Both the position numbers and the translations under genes were made by a program. A stretch of DNA of 64,000 bases from Glaciimonas sp. PAMC28666 (GTDB taxonomy: Bacteria > Pseudomonadota > Gammaproteobacteria > Burkholderiales > Burkholderiaceae_D), in contig NZ_CP070304.1 of NCBI RefSeq assembly GCF_016917355.1, positions 1,054,001-1,118,000 on the forward strand, in the 5' to 3' direction. This document shows positions 47,164 to 55,918 of this stretch, piece after piece. A model generated the notes under the pieces. The model was not told the origin of the DNA. It saw nothing but the letters and a program-made list of their open reading frames with translations, and searched no databases. Positions within the stretch are counted from its first letter, which is position 1. Each line of letters opens with the position of its first letter.

Positions 47164-48090
47164 TTAAGGTGACGTTAATGCGGCCATTGCTACCCGCGCT
47201 GCGGCTAGATCCCAGGCTGCATGACCGACCGTTTTAAACACCGGCAAAGTGTCAGTTTTCAGCCACGGTTGGTGCACTATCTGCGGTAGTTCGCGGACCG
47301 CCGACCAATCAATTTTCGCTTGTATTAAATCACCCGCTTCGTGCTTTGCCCCGGCCAGATAATCGACAACAATGGCGCGTTGGTGCAGCAACTCGGCCGG
47401 AAATTCAATCATGTCCGGTTTGAACGCGCCGACGCCTACGGCGAGCGTGTTGGCGGCAATATGCCTGGGGATCACCGCTGCACGAGAAGTCGTCAACGCG
47501 ATCACGACATCGGTCAGCGGCAGCGTGTTATCTAACGTGTGGGCTGCGATGGGATGCGCTGAAACCTGAGGGTAACGCTGCCGCAACGCATCACAGAAAG
47601 CCTGCGTTTTGGGCATATCGCGTGCAGCAATCCAAAAAGTATCGACGCCGAAATAATCAACCAGCGCGTCTGCGTGGGCCGCCGCCTGCACACCTGTGCC
47701 AATTAATAACGCCGTCTTCGGCTGACGCGGCAGCAACGTCTGGATGCCCAGCAACGTTACCGCGGCCGTGCGGCGCGCCGATACCACGGGCCCATCAAGC
47801 AACGCCAGACGGCGACCGGTAGCGGTTTCAAACACGACCACTTCACCCTGAATCGCAGGAAGATGGTGTTGATCATTATTCGCGTGAACGGTGATCAGTT
47901 TTGTGACGCTGACGTCAGCCCCTATCGCGGGCATGCACAGCAAGACGCTGGCTTTGTCGATCTCTACCACCATGCGTTCAGGCGCGTTAATCTGGCCTTC
48001 ACGTAGCTGGTTTGCGGCCAATGCAATGGCGGGGACAAGCGCTGCATACGGCAGCACTGCGGCGGTTTGCTGTGAGGTCAGGATGTGCAT
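47164..48090 (-). CDS. lhpI: Delta1-pyrroline-2-carboxylate reductase (ornithine cyclodeaminase family)
   Basis: NAD(P)H-dependent imine reductase that would reduce delta1-pyrroline-2-carboxylate to L-proline. The 308-residue ornithine cyclodeaminase/mu-crystallin fold shows the nucleotide-binding motif ALLIGTGVQAAAHADAL near residue 130 and the DVVIALTTSRAAVIP segment near 200. The family also includes true ornithine cyclodeaminases and ketimine reductases, but the gene directly follows a trans-3-hydroxy-L-proline dehydratase whose product is its substrate, 37 bases apart. ATG at 48090 follows AAAGGTGATC. Confidence 0.8.
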   Translation of the reverse strand: MHILTSQQTAAVLPYAALVPAIALAANQLREGQINAPERMVVEIDKASVLLCMPAIGADVSVTKLITVHANNDQHHLPAIQGEVVVFETATGRRLALLDGPVVSARRTAAVTLLGIQTLLPRQPKTALLIGTGVQAAAHADALVDYFGVDTFWIAARDMPKTQAFCDALRQRYPQVSAHPIAAHTLDNTLPLTDVVIALTTSRAAVIPRHIAANTLAVGVGAFKPDMIEFPAELLHQRAIVVDYLAGAKHEAGDLIQAKIDWSAVRELPQIVHQPWLKTDTLPVFKTVGHAAWDLAAARVAMAALTSP

Positions 48091-48127
48091 TTTTGATCAC
48101 CTTTAAAACTGAGTTTAACTACACCGG

Positions 48128-49138
48128 TTAGCGCAGGAAGAAACCTTCCGGGAAGGGATCAGACTCCTCCAAAACCCATTGATTGAAACTCATGATGTGC
48201 GCACCACCAGTGACTTCCGTTATCACCGCATCGAAATCGCCGACCTTGTCAGTACCAATGACGCGCACGCTGAAACAACTACCAACGATGCTTTCATTCA
48301 CCAGCGGCTGGTTGAGCGCCAGTTTTCCTCTTAAAAACAATTGTGCGGCGCGGCCCGAGGTGCCGGTTCCGGTTGGCGAGCGGTCGACTTCACGGTCGGC
48401 AAAGATACACACATTGGCCTGATCCGCTGCCGGGTTGTTCGGCGCACCATCGACGATGGTGCCATACAATGTATTAAGACCCAACGCCACAGGATGTTGA
48501 ATGTTGACGCTGGCTTTCACCGCAGCTTTGGTTTCTGCACCGAGCTGGATCAATGTGCGCACTTGCTCCGGCCGGATCTGAACCTTCGCCTGATCGGCGT
48601 TGATGTAGTAATAGAATGCACCGCCGAAGACGATATCGCCGGTAATTTTTCCAAAACTGGGGGTATCGACTTCCACATCGCGCTGATAGATGAATGCCGG
48701 TACGTTGCGAAAAGTGACGTCACCTGCGCGTGTTCCGTCCCACTCAACCTGCGCTTCGATAAACCCGGCGGGCGTGTCGAAACCAATCCTGGTCAATGGG
48801 ATCGAGCGTTCAACATGATGCAGCTCCACCAAGACCTTCCCGAGCGCGATAATGCCGTGACCGCACATATCGCTGTAGCCTTCGTTATGGATGAAGATGA
48901 CGCCGAAGTCGGCCTCTGGCGTTACTGCAGGCAATAGATAAGCACCATACATGTCAGCGTGGCCACGCGGTTCGTTCATGAGAAATTGGCGTACATCGTC
49001 GCGGTTCTGCTGCAGCCAGCTGCGTCGTTCCAGTATCGTTGCCCCCGGCACCGGCGGCAAGCCGGACATCACGATGCGCAATGGCTCTCCGCCGGTATGT
49101 GCATCAACTGTGTGGATGGTGCGTGTGTAGCTCAACAT
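48128..49138 (-). CDS. lhpH: Trans-3-hydroxy-L-proline dehydratase (proline racemase family)
   Basis: Proline racemase-fold enzyme of 336 residues. The first catalytic position is a cysteine in DMCGHGIIALG near residue 90; the second, usually DRSPCGTGT in racemases and 4-hydroxyproline epimerases, is DRSPTGTGTSGR near residue 255, with Thr replacing Cys. This Cys/Thr pair is the published signature of trans-3-hydroxy-L-proline dehydratase, which yields delta1-pyrroline-2-carboxylate. The adjacent reductase completes conversion to proline. Annotation as a 4-hydroxyproline epimerase would be misleading. The ATG at 49138 follows CAGGGATTAAG. Confidence 0.88.
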   Translation of the reverse strand: MLSYTRTIHTVDAHTGGEPLRIVMSGLPPVPGATILERRSWLQQNRDDVRQFLMNEPRGHADMYGAYLLPAVTPEADFGVIFIHNEGYSDMCGHGIIALGKVLVELHHVERSIPLTRIGFDTPAGFIEAQVEWDGTRAGDVTFRNVPAFIYQRDVEVDTPSFGKITGDIVFGGAFYYYINADQAKVQIRPEQVRTLIQLGAETKAAVKASVNIQHPVALGLNTLYGTIVDGAPNNPAADQANVCIFADREVDRSPTGTGTSGRAAQLFLRGKLALNQPLVNESIVGSCFSVRVIGTDKVGDFDAVITEVTGGAHIMSFNQWVLEESDPFPEGFFLR

Positions 49139-49225
49139 AATGCTTAATCCCTGAAGAAACGTTCGGTCGCGCTTTCCGGAGAAAACCGATAGGCCTGAAG
49201 CAGACCTGAAAGCATTTTATAAATA

Positions 49226-49264
49226 AAAAATGTCGTCGCCCTTTAACGCGGCGACGACATTTTT
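49226..49264 (-). terminator. Rho-independent terminator after the binding protein gene
   Basis: 15-base stem AAAAATGTCGTCGCC / GGCGACGACATTTTT with a 9-base loop, T-rich on both strands, 57 bases after the livJ-type stop. It sits just upstream of the dehydratase gene, separating the two units. Confidence 0.92.
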
Positions 49265-49321
49265 AGTTACCAGTCACCATTTTGACGATGATGGTTGATG
49301 CTGGGTGACACTGAGTGATGA

Positions 49322-50449
49322 TTAATAGCTGGTCAAAGCGACCGGCAAACCATCTTTAAAACGGAAAACTGTTACTGGCGATTGTTTCAGATCATGCGTC
49401 GCATCAAACTCGTACAAACCGGCAACGCCTTTGTATTTGATCTTGGCTAACGCTGAAACATATTGCTTTGGCTCAACCGAGTTGGCTTCTTTCATGGCCT
49501 GAGCGACCACCATCATGCCGTCATAAAACGATGCGGCGTAGGTTTCAGCAGGACGTCCGAAGCGTTTTTGATATTCGGCAGCAAAGGTCTTGCCGCTCGC
49601 CAGTTTATCGAGCATCGCGCCGCCTTGTGTGCAATACACTTGATCGCCTACTGCATCGCCGCCAAGACGACCCATTTCCGGAGCGCAAATACCATCGCCG
49701 CCCAGCAACTTGGTGTTTAAGCCCAATTGTTTCATCTGACGTGTCATTGGACCGCCTTGTGGCGAATAACCGCCGTAAAAAATGGCGTCAGGCTTCTTGG
49801 CCTTGATTGAGGTCAGGATGGCGGTGAAATCAGTCGCTTTGTCGTTGGTGAAATCCGTGCTGACGACCTTGATACCGTTGGCCTTGGCGACTTTGGCAAA
49901 TTCTTCTGCCAGACCCTGGCCATACGCCGTACGATCATCGATGATGGAAACTTGCTTGACTTTGAGTTCCTTGGCTGCGTACAGCGCCATCTTGCCACCC
50001 AGTTGGCTATCGCTGGCAGCAACGCGGAACACGTTGGCAAAGCCTTGCTGGGTAATTTTTGGATTCGATGCCACCGTTGCCATCACGATACCGCTGTCGT
50101 TATAGACGCGCGATGCGGGAATGGTAACGCCGGAATTGTAAGGTCCGATAATGGCCTTAACGTGCATATCGCTCAATTTTTGAGCAACGCTGACGCCGGC
50201 ACGTGGATCCGCCTGATCGTCTTCCATCAGGGCTTCAAATTTGATTTTTTTGCCACCGATGACAAGCCCCTGGGTGTTCAGCTTGTCGATTGCCATCGTC
50301 AGCCCGCCTTCGTTGTCCTTACCGGCAGATGCTTGCGGGCCTGTCAACGGGCCGCTAAAACCGATCTGTACTACCTGCGTCTCCTGCGCCATAGCGAGTC
50401 CTGGGAGTGCTGCCAACATTACCATCATCAGTTTGGTCCGTGCGTACAT
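49322..50449 (-). CDS. Branched-chain amino acid-type ABC periplasmic binding protein
   Basis: A 375-residue LivJ/LivK-like receptor (periplasmic binding protein family 6). Residues 1-21 are a signal peptide (TKLMMVMLAALPGLAMAQE). The mature chain starts VVQIGFSGPLTGPQASAGKD and contains VKAIIGPYNSGVTIPASRVYN and IIDDRTAYGQGLAEEFAK. The ATG at 50449 follows AAAGG; the longer reading adds 20 residues without support. Liv permease and ATPase genes are not in this window, so it is an orphan receptor or belongs to a remote transporter. The neighbouring hydroxyproline genes suggest a proline-like ligand (inference). Confidence 0.88.
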   Translation of the reverse strand: MYARTKLMMVMLAALPGLAMAQETQVVQIGFSGPLTGPQASAGKDNEGGLTMAIDKLNTQGLVIGGKKIKFEALMEDDQADPRAGVSVAQKLSDMHVKAIIGPYNSGVTIPASRVYNDSGIVMATVASNPKITQQGFANVFRVAASDSQLGGKMALYAAKELKVKQVSIIDDRTAYGQGLAEEFAKVAKANGIKVVSTDFTNDKATDFTAILTSIKAKKPDAIFYGGYSPQGGPMTRQMKQLGLNTKLLGGDGICAPEMGRLGGDAVGDQVYCTQGGAMLDKLASGKTFAAEYQKRFGRPAETYAASFYDGMMVVAQAMKEANSVEPKQYVSALAKIKYKGVAGLYEFDATHDLKQSPVTVFRFKDGLPVALTSY

Positions 50450-50800
50450 GGCTATACCTTTCGTTGTCTTCTTAACGTTAATTTTTATCATTCCTCTTGC
50501 AACCGGCACGAATGCAAACTCCCTTACGTACTCTTGCAGTCCGCAATCCTAGCAGGGAGCATGCCGCATTTAATTTTTTTGTGCGGCGGTTTACCCAAAG
50601 ATTCAATGGCAAACGTTGCCAGTTTATAGCGTTTTATCGACAAAAATATATCATCACGAATGAGAGGCGAGAAGATAGCAATGGAGGCCACGAGCGAAGA
50701 AAAAATGCCGAGGACGCCGATCACAGTGGTGAAAGGGGGTACTACGAAAGAGCTAAAACAACGAAAACAGGCAATCGGCAGCAGAGGGGAACCGTTCGCA
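50450..50800. other. 351-base gap
   Basis: No supported gene. It holds the promoter of the binding protein gene and the end of the ABC transporter transcript unit; I see no strong hairpin. Confidence 0.4.
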
Positions 50801-51712
50801 TTAATGGCAATCCGGCACGTTTTGGTCGAGATACACCTCGAAAGCCACATCATTGACCCATTTTTTACGCGTGCCTGACCAGAATCCGTCCTTGCTCCAG
50901 GCGCGCATCAGGTTGGCAATGGCCTGTCCCACGTCGCCGTCTGCCGGACGTATCACCCAAACCAGTTTGGTAGTCGGGCCAGATAACGGCAAGCTCGCCG
51001 AAAATTTTTTCCACTCGGGAAGGATTAGCATGCCATCGAGCAAGATATCGTCATGAACCGTGGCGTCGCACTGCCCTGTGCGCAGCGCCAATAATGCATC
51101 GGCGGGCGCTCTCATCACCATTTCCCGCGCGCCGAAACGCGCCTTCATGCTGCCCAGATAAGGGCTGCCTTGCGATACGCAGACACTACGTGTTTTGAGT
51201 TGCGACCATTGCTTGATATCGGTGTCCGTGCGCATGATTAATTTTGGTTGGGCTACATACCCCGTCACCACAACTCTGGCCTCGCTGGCAAAGCCCGCAA
51301 TCTCTGCATCCGAGGCTCGCACCAACAGCGCGTCGACTTTACCGGAAGTGAGCAATTGAAAGCGATTTTGCGGCGTCACTGCCAAAGTCGACACGGTCAC
51401 TTTCAGACTTTTTGCAAGCCCTTCGGCGGCCTCGGTGTCGAGACTTTCCGGGGTCCGATACTTGGCACCAGCGCTGTAGGATGGCGTGACGTAATCGATA
51501 CCGACAATGAGTTCTCCGCGTTGCCGGATGCGGTTCAGACCCTCGCCTTCCCCCCCGGCCTTGGCCCCGACAGATGGCGCAATGATAGAGGCCACCAAAC
51601 AAACTAGCGACAGCAGGGAAAGAGGCTTTAAAAAAACGGGCGGCAGATGCCTCGCGCCAAAGGTGCGCACTCTACGCAGCAATATGTTCCGGTGAGGCAT
51701 CATGATTTTCAT
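50801..51712 (-). CDS. Family 3 periplasmic solute-binding protein
   Basis: A 303-residue exported binding protein of the amino-acid type (SBP_bac_3): a long N-terminal arginine-rich leader and hydrophobic segment (LSLLSLVCLVASIIAP, near residue 35), then the hallmark LNRIRQRGELIVGIDYVTPSYS, QLLTSGKVDALLVRASDAEI and LLALRTGQCDATVHDD. The ligand is unknown. It follows the ABC permease by 64 bases made of decamer repeats and has no clear ribosome binding site, so initiation may be weak or at one of the ATGs three and four codons downstream (51703, 51700). It is a second receptor of a different family in the same unit as the NitT/TauT-type one. Confidence 0.75.
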   Translation of the reverse strand: MKIMMPHRNILLRRVRTFGARHLPPVFLKPLSLLSLVCLVASIIAPSVGAKAGGEGEGLNRIRQRGELIVGIDYVTPSYSAGAKYRTPESLDTEAAEGLAKSLKVTVSTLAVTPQNRFQLLTSGKVDALLVRASDAEIAGFASEARVVVTGYVAQPKLIMRTDTDIKQWSQLKTRSVCVSQGSPYLGSMKARFGAREMVMRAPADALLALRTGQCDATVHDDILLDGMLILPEWKKFSASLPLSGPTTKLVWVIRPADGDVGQAIANLMRAWSKDGFWSGTRKKWVNDVAFEVYLDQNVPDCH

Positions 51713-51714
51713 GA

Positions 51715-51786
51715 GGTTATACGTGGTTATGCCTGGTGATACATGGTTATGCGTGGTTATGCGTGGTTATACGCGGTTATACGTAC
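51715..51786. repeat. 10-bp tandem repeat array between permease and binding protein genes
   Basis: Seven decamers of the form RYGYGGTTAT (for example ACGTGGTTAT, GCGTGGTTAT, ACATGGTTAT) fill the gap and run into the last codons of the permease gene (stop TAA in the array). Period equals about one turn of DNA helix. Confidence 0.9.
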
Positions 51787-52550
51787 TGGTAACGCAACAG
51801 ATGATGTTTGAGTTTTTCCAAAATGAATTGATCGATCAGCGCCGCCAGTACCGCAATCACCAGAATATTGGTCATTACGCCGACCATGTCGGCGGTCTCA
51901 CCGGAGTAGGCCAATGTGCGCCCTAAACCTTTACCGAAACCGATCAGCATTTCTGCCGAGATCAACGCCCGCCATGCATTCCCAAAAGCCAACTGCGCAC
52001 CGGTAATCAGCTCCGGCATGACCGCCGGCAGATACACGCGCTTGAGCATATCCCACCGGTTCGCACCCATCACGCGAGCGGCTGAAACGTGGACTTGCTG
52101 CACACTTTCGGTGGCGTTCATAACGCTCAACGCAGCGGGAAAGAAGGCGGCGATGGCGACAACGACAATAATCGGCAGATTGCCGAAACCCATCAAAATC
52201 AAAAACAGAGGCACCCATGCAATCGATGGTATCGATTGCAAGATAATGATCGCGGACTTTAATACTTCGCGGAAGAAAAACAGCACTGCACCGATCAGTC
52301 CAAACCCAATGCCAAGAATCAACGCCGCGCCATAACCAAACCCAAGTCGCGTCAGACTGCCCGACAAAGCCGCACGAAAATCAGGTGCCTGCAGTTCCGT
52401 CCACAGCCGTTGCACCACCGGAATCACACCCGGCATCAAAAAATCCGGCAACGACCAGGCTGCGACCTGCCAGCCAAATAAAATAACCACAATTGCCAGC
52501 GCCATCGCCAACTTTTTACGAACACCACCAACACGCATCTGAGCACTCAT
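51777..52550 (-). CDS. ABC transporter permease (SsuC/TauC family)
   Basis: A 257-residue integral membrane protein with about six hydrophobic helices, of the nitrate/sulfonate/taurine permease type. The conserved coupling loop ATESVQQVHVSAARVMGANR with the EAA-type segment is near residue 150. The cargo is not predictable from sequence; likely an aliphatic sulfonate, taurine, nitrate or similar small anion. The last residues (YQYV) are encoded by decamer repeats. It follows the receptor gene after a 284-base gap holding a 27-base inverted repeat. Confidence 0.88.
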   Translation of the reverse strand: MSAQMRVGGVRKKLAMALAIVVILFGWQVAAWSLPDFLMPGVIPVVQRLWTELQAPDFRAALSGSLTRLGFGYGAALILGIGFGLIGAVLFFFREVLKSAIIILQSIPSIAWVPLFLILMGFGNLPIIVVVAIAAFFPAALSVMNATESVQQVHVSAARVMGANRWDMLKRVYLPAVMPELITGAQLAFGNAWRALISAEMLIGFGKGLGRTLAYSGETADMVGVMTNILVIAVLAALIDQFILEKLKHHLLRYQYV

Positions 52551-52721
52551 AAATTATCTAACATCACGTTCAAAATAAGTTCAACAAAGCGACAAGCCAG
52601 CCACCAAAGTATCGAAGTATATAAACCATCAAAGATGGAATAAAAATAAAGCAAAAGAAATTAGAAATCCCCAGACAGGAAGCCGTAAGCGCAGCAAAGT
52701 CGTGCGAGACAAGTCCACCGA

Positions 52722-52839
52722 AATAGGACATCCGCAAAGCCGCCCCAGCAACGGGCTTGCCAACCTCGCCGACGCAGACATTACGCTAGTACGGCAAGGA
52801 AAGCACAACGCAGCTGAGGCGGTTTGCGGACGTCCTATT
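52722..52839. repeat. 118-bp element bounded by 27-bp inverted repeats
   Basis: Left arm 52722-52749 (begins AATAGGACATCCGCAAAG) is the reverse complement of right arm 52813-52839 (ends TTTGCGGACGTCCTATT) with two mismatches and one indel. The right arm includes the last codons and stop of the receptor gene. No coding capacity inside. Could be a MITE-like insertion or a structured intercistronic element. The rest of the 284-base gap (52551-52721) shows nothing clear. Confidence 0.75.
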
Positions 52840-53902
52840 GCAGTTTGCGGGCTTTTTGCCAGTCTAGATCTATGATTGTGGTGACATTAAATGGCTTCCC
52901 ATCACGCGTCTTCAGCGATCCCTGATCTTGCAGAATGTTTGCCAGCTCCTGCATGCGCGCTAACTCTTTCGGCGTCAGGGCTGCATTAAAGGTCTGCGTT
53001 TTAATCGCATCCGTAATGACAACATCACGCGGCAAGTCGCCGTGTTTCAGCGTTTTTAAGGTCGGCTCTGCAATAAAATAAGGTGAAATCAATTTCGATG
53101 CGGCGGCGGGATCTTTGGTTAGCAGTTGAATCGCCTCCTGCTGTGCATCAAGCGATTTCCAGACCGCATCGCGGCGCTTGGTAAGGGTAGCGCCAGAGGT
53201 AATGACGACCATGCATGGGAATGGCCAGACCTCGCCGACTTCGTAAATCTGCTTTACCGGTGCGACCAGTTTGGCAATGCTGGCTTGCGGCTCGAACAGG
53301 AATGCAGCATCGACGCGTTTACCGACCAGCGACTGCACCGCTACTTGAGGGCTGACGCCGACAATATTTACGTCATCCGCCTTGAGTCCAACTGCTTTGA
53401 GGGTGACGCCTTTCAGCACTGTGTCGGCGGTGCTGCCTTCTGCCTGCGATGCCAGCGTTTTACCTTTGAGTCCAGCGACGTCCTTGATGCCGCTGTCATC
53501 ACGCACCACCAAAGCATGGTAGCCGTGCTGCGCTCCGGCGACGACTTTCAGGTCGGCACCTTTTGAGGCCCACGCGACTGCGTTGGTGAACCCTAAAACA
53601 CCGGTATCCATTTGTCCGCCAAGAATGGCCTTGATCAAATCGGTGCCGGATTTAAATTCAACCAGCTCCACATCCAGGCCATATTTTTTATATAAACCGC
53701 CTTCAAATGCGGCAATCGCTTGCGCATCGTCCATCACGCGCAAATAGCCAATTTTAAATTTTTCGGCCGCAACGGCCTGCCCTGAAAATGCCATCGCCAG
53801 GATCAGCAGCGTTGGAATGATCAGGATTTTTTTCAATGCAAGGTTGACGCTGCTAACAGCATTGACGTTGATACTTTTATAGAAACGCTTATTGACACTC
53901 AT
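52835..53902 (-). CDS. NitT/TauT-type ABC substrate-binding protein
   Basis: A 355-residue periplasmic receptor (NMT1/SsuA-like family). A hydrophobic signal follows a long polar start (ILIIPTLLILAMAFSGQAVAAEK, about residues 27-45). The mature protein begins FKIGYLRVMDDAQAIAAFEGG and contains DLIKAILGGQMDTGVLGFTNA and LVGKRVDAAFLFEPQASIAK. The ATG overlaps the ATPase stop by 4 bases. Ligand unknown, probably a sulfonate or similar anion. Its end lies inside the right arm of a 27-base inverted repeat. Confidence 0.88.
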   Translation of the reverse strand: MSVNKRFYKSINVNAVSSVNLALKKILIIPTLLILAMAFSGQAVAAEKFKIGYLRVMDDAQAIAAFEGGLYKKYGLDVELVEFKSGTDLIKAILGGQMDTGVLGFTNAVAWASKGADLKVVAGAQHGYHALVVRDDSGIKDVAGLKGKTLASQAEGSTADTVLKGVTLKAVGLKADDVNIVGVSPQVAVQSLVGKRVDAAFLFEPQASIAKLVAPVKQIYEVGEVWPFPCMVVITSGATLTKRRDAVWKSLDAQQEAIQLLTKDPAAASKLISPYFIAEPTLKTLKHGDLPRDVVITDAIKTQTFNAALTPKELARMQELANILQDQGSLKTRDGKPFNVTTIIDLDWQKARKLQ

Positions 53903-54672
53903 ACGCCAACTCCCTCAAGGGTTTTAGACAGTTCGTCTTGATTGGCATGAATGCCAAGCAAACATAATATTTCACGGCGTATTGCCGAAAACTCCGACAA
54001 GTCATGGGTTTTTTCGTGATGCGTCAGGTTAAATTCTCGCAACACCTTCGCCGGGCGTGGACTAAATACCAAAATCCTGTCTGCCAGAAACAGGGCTTCG
54101 TCCACGTCATGGGTGACCAGCAACACGGTCGGACTTTCGGCGCGGATCAACTGGCGCAGCGCATCTTGCAATGTCATCCGGGTCAACGCATCGAGTGCGC
54201 CAAACGGCTCATCCAGCAATAATGCCTGCGGTTTGGTAATAAAGGCCCTGGCTAACGCTGCGCGCTGGCGCATACCGCCGGAAACCTGATGCGGATAATA
54301 ACTCTCGAAACCCGCCAGATTAACCTTTTCCAACCACGCACGCGCCTGTGTGCGTGCTTCCGCTTTGGCCATTTTTTGCAGTTCCAGCGCCAGGGCGACG
54401 TTCGCTTCCAGCGTTAGCCATGGATAAAGGGCGTTTTCCTGGAACATCAACATGCGCTCGGGATGCGGGCCACTTATCGGCTTGTCGTCGGCAAGAACGC
54501 TGCCGCTACTGGCTTCTGCCAACCCGGCTGCGAGATGCAATAACGTTGATTTGCCGCAGCCTGACGGTCCCACCAGTGCGACCAGTTCACCATCTTCGAT
54601 ATCACAACTGAAATCGTCGACGACCGGTAAGCCGGAATATTGTTTATGAATATGATTAAAAGATAACTTCAT
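53899..54672 (-). CDS. ABC transporter ATPase (SsuB/TauB family)
   Basis: A 257-residue nucleotide-binding subunit: Walker A VGPSGCGKSTLLH near residue 35, Q loop LMFQENALYPWLT near 75, signature VSGGMRQRAALARAF near 130, Walker B ALLLDEPFGALDAL near 155 and H loop VTHDVDEALFLADR near 190. It is the first gene of the unit ATPase - receptor - permease - second receptor. The FQENALYPW segment is typical of the nitrate/sulfonate/taurine group. Confidence 0.92.
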   Translation of the reverse strand: MKLSFNHIHKQYSGLPVVDDFSCDIEDGELVALVGPSGCGKSTLLHLAAGLAEASSGSVLADDKPISGPHPERMLMFQENALYPWLTLEANVALALELQKMAKAEARTQARAWLEKVNLAGFESYYPHQVSGGMRQRAALARAFITKPQALLLDEPFGALDALTRMTLQDALRQLIRAESPTVLLVTHDVDEALFLADRILVFSPRPAKVLREFNLTHHEKTHDLSEFSAIRREILCLLGIHANQDELSKTLEGVGV

Positions 54673-54946
54673 CGTAAATGGGCGATTGTTTTCGATTGTT
54701 CAACTACTGATGGGGCGTCGTTGCCTGGAGGCACAAGGAATTGCTAAAACGGCGAGTTATAACGGCTACATGCTGCCGTGTTGCAGGCACACAACGAACC
54801 CAACTGGCGCTTTTCTATTTTCACCGCACTGTATCGGTGATGGCGTTGCGATACAAGAACATTTAGATTGTATGCTTATGCAAAAGCCATAACGTAGTAT
54901 AAATTCTGCAATTATCCGCGTTTCCTGGTCTGCATGCGGCTGCAGC

Positions 54947-55855
54947 TCAGGCCCCATCGATCATCCTTTGACGTGCATCTGCGCCCATCTGTACCAGCGA
55001 TGTATGAATATCCGGATAACGCAAGCGTACGCCTAGCTCGGCTTTAATCCGTGTATTTTGCAAGCGGCGCGACTCCGACATGAACGATAACAACATCGGT
55101 GAGACTTGCTGCTCGAGTTCTTCGCGCGGCAAACGTGGGGCGCCGGGCAAGCCGAAAGCAGCGGCTACGGCATCGAAATAATCGGCCATTTTTACCTCTG
55201 AATCATCCACTGCGTGGTACACCCGGGATGGCGCAGCCTTGAAAATCGCCGAGAAAATAATTTGCGCCAAATCGTCTGCATGAATGTGATTGGTGTAAAC
55301 GTCGTCTTCGACTCTCAAGGCAGGCGTGCCTTTTTTCAGGCGCTCAAGAGGCAACCGATCGGCGGCGTAGATCCCGGGAACCCGCAAAATGGCAAGGCGG
55401 CCTGAACGGCGCTGAGCCCAGGCACGCAGCACTTGTTCGGCGTCCACGCGCCGTTGCGCCCGGGCATTATGCGGATTGACGGTGCGGGTCTCATCGATGG
55501 ACTGCCCTTGACAATCGCCGTAGACGCCGCTCGTACTAATATAAACAAGCGTTGTGCGCTCGGGTAAAATAGCGGCCAGGTTGCGGGTGCGCTGATCCTT
55601 GGTGCCATGCGACTGCGGCGGTGCCAAATGCACAACTATTTGCGCCAAATGGCCTAACCGCGCTAACGTATGAGGATGGTCCAGATCAGCTAACAAGGGG
55701 TGAGCACCGGCTTCACGCAATTGCGCACAACGGGCGATTTGGCTGGTAACAGCAAATACGCGAAAACGTTGTTGCAGCAATGGCAACAAGCGCATTCCCA
55801 CATCACCACACCCGTATATCAGCAGGCGCGGCTTGCCCAATTTGCGGGATGGCAT
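54947..55855 (-). CDS. NAD-dependent epimerase/dehydratase-like SDR protein
   Basis: A 302-residue extended SDR. The nucleotide motif LLIYGCGDVGMRLLPLL near the N-terminus is the GxGxxG variant. STSGVYGDCQGQSIDETRTV near residue 135 has the SDR Ser and Tyr-like region, though no clear YxxxK was found, so it may be non-catalytic or atypical. Function is unknown. The ATG at 55855 follows CAGGTG; the alternative at 55906 would lie only 12 bases from the start of the divergent reductase gene. Not linked to sugar genes here apart from the divergent neighbour. Confidence 0.75.
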   Translation of the reverse strand: MPSRKLGKPRLLIYGCGDVGMRLLPLLQQRFRVFAVTSQIARCAQLREAGAHPLLADLDHPHTLARLGHLAQIVVHLAPPQSHGTKDQRTRNLAAILPERTTLVYISTSGVYGDCQGQSIDETRTVNPHNARAQRRVDAEQVLRAWAQRRSGRLAILRVPGIYAADRLPLERLKKGTPALRVEDDVYTNHIHADDLAQIIFSAIFKAAPSRVYHAVDDSEVKMADYFDAVAAAFGLPGAPRLPREELEQQVSPMLLSFMSESRRLQNTRIKAELGVRLRYPDIHTSLVQMGADARQRMIDGA

Positions 55856-55918
55856 GGAGATGGCACCTGAATCGGGTGTAACCGAATTGTGTAATATTTT
55901 TTTCATGGTCAGGATTGT

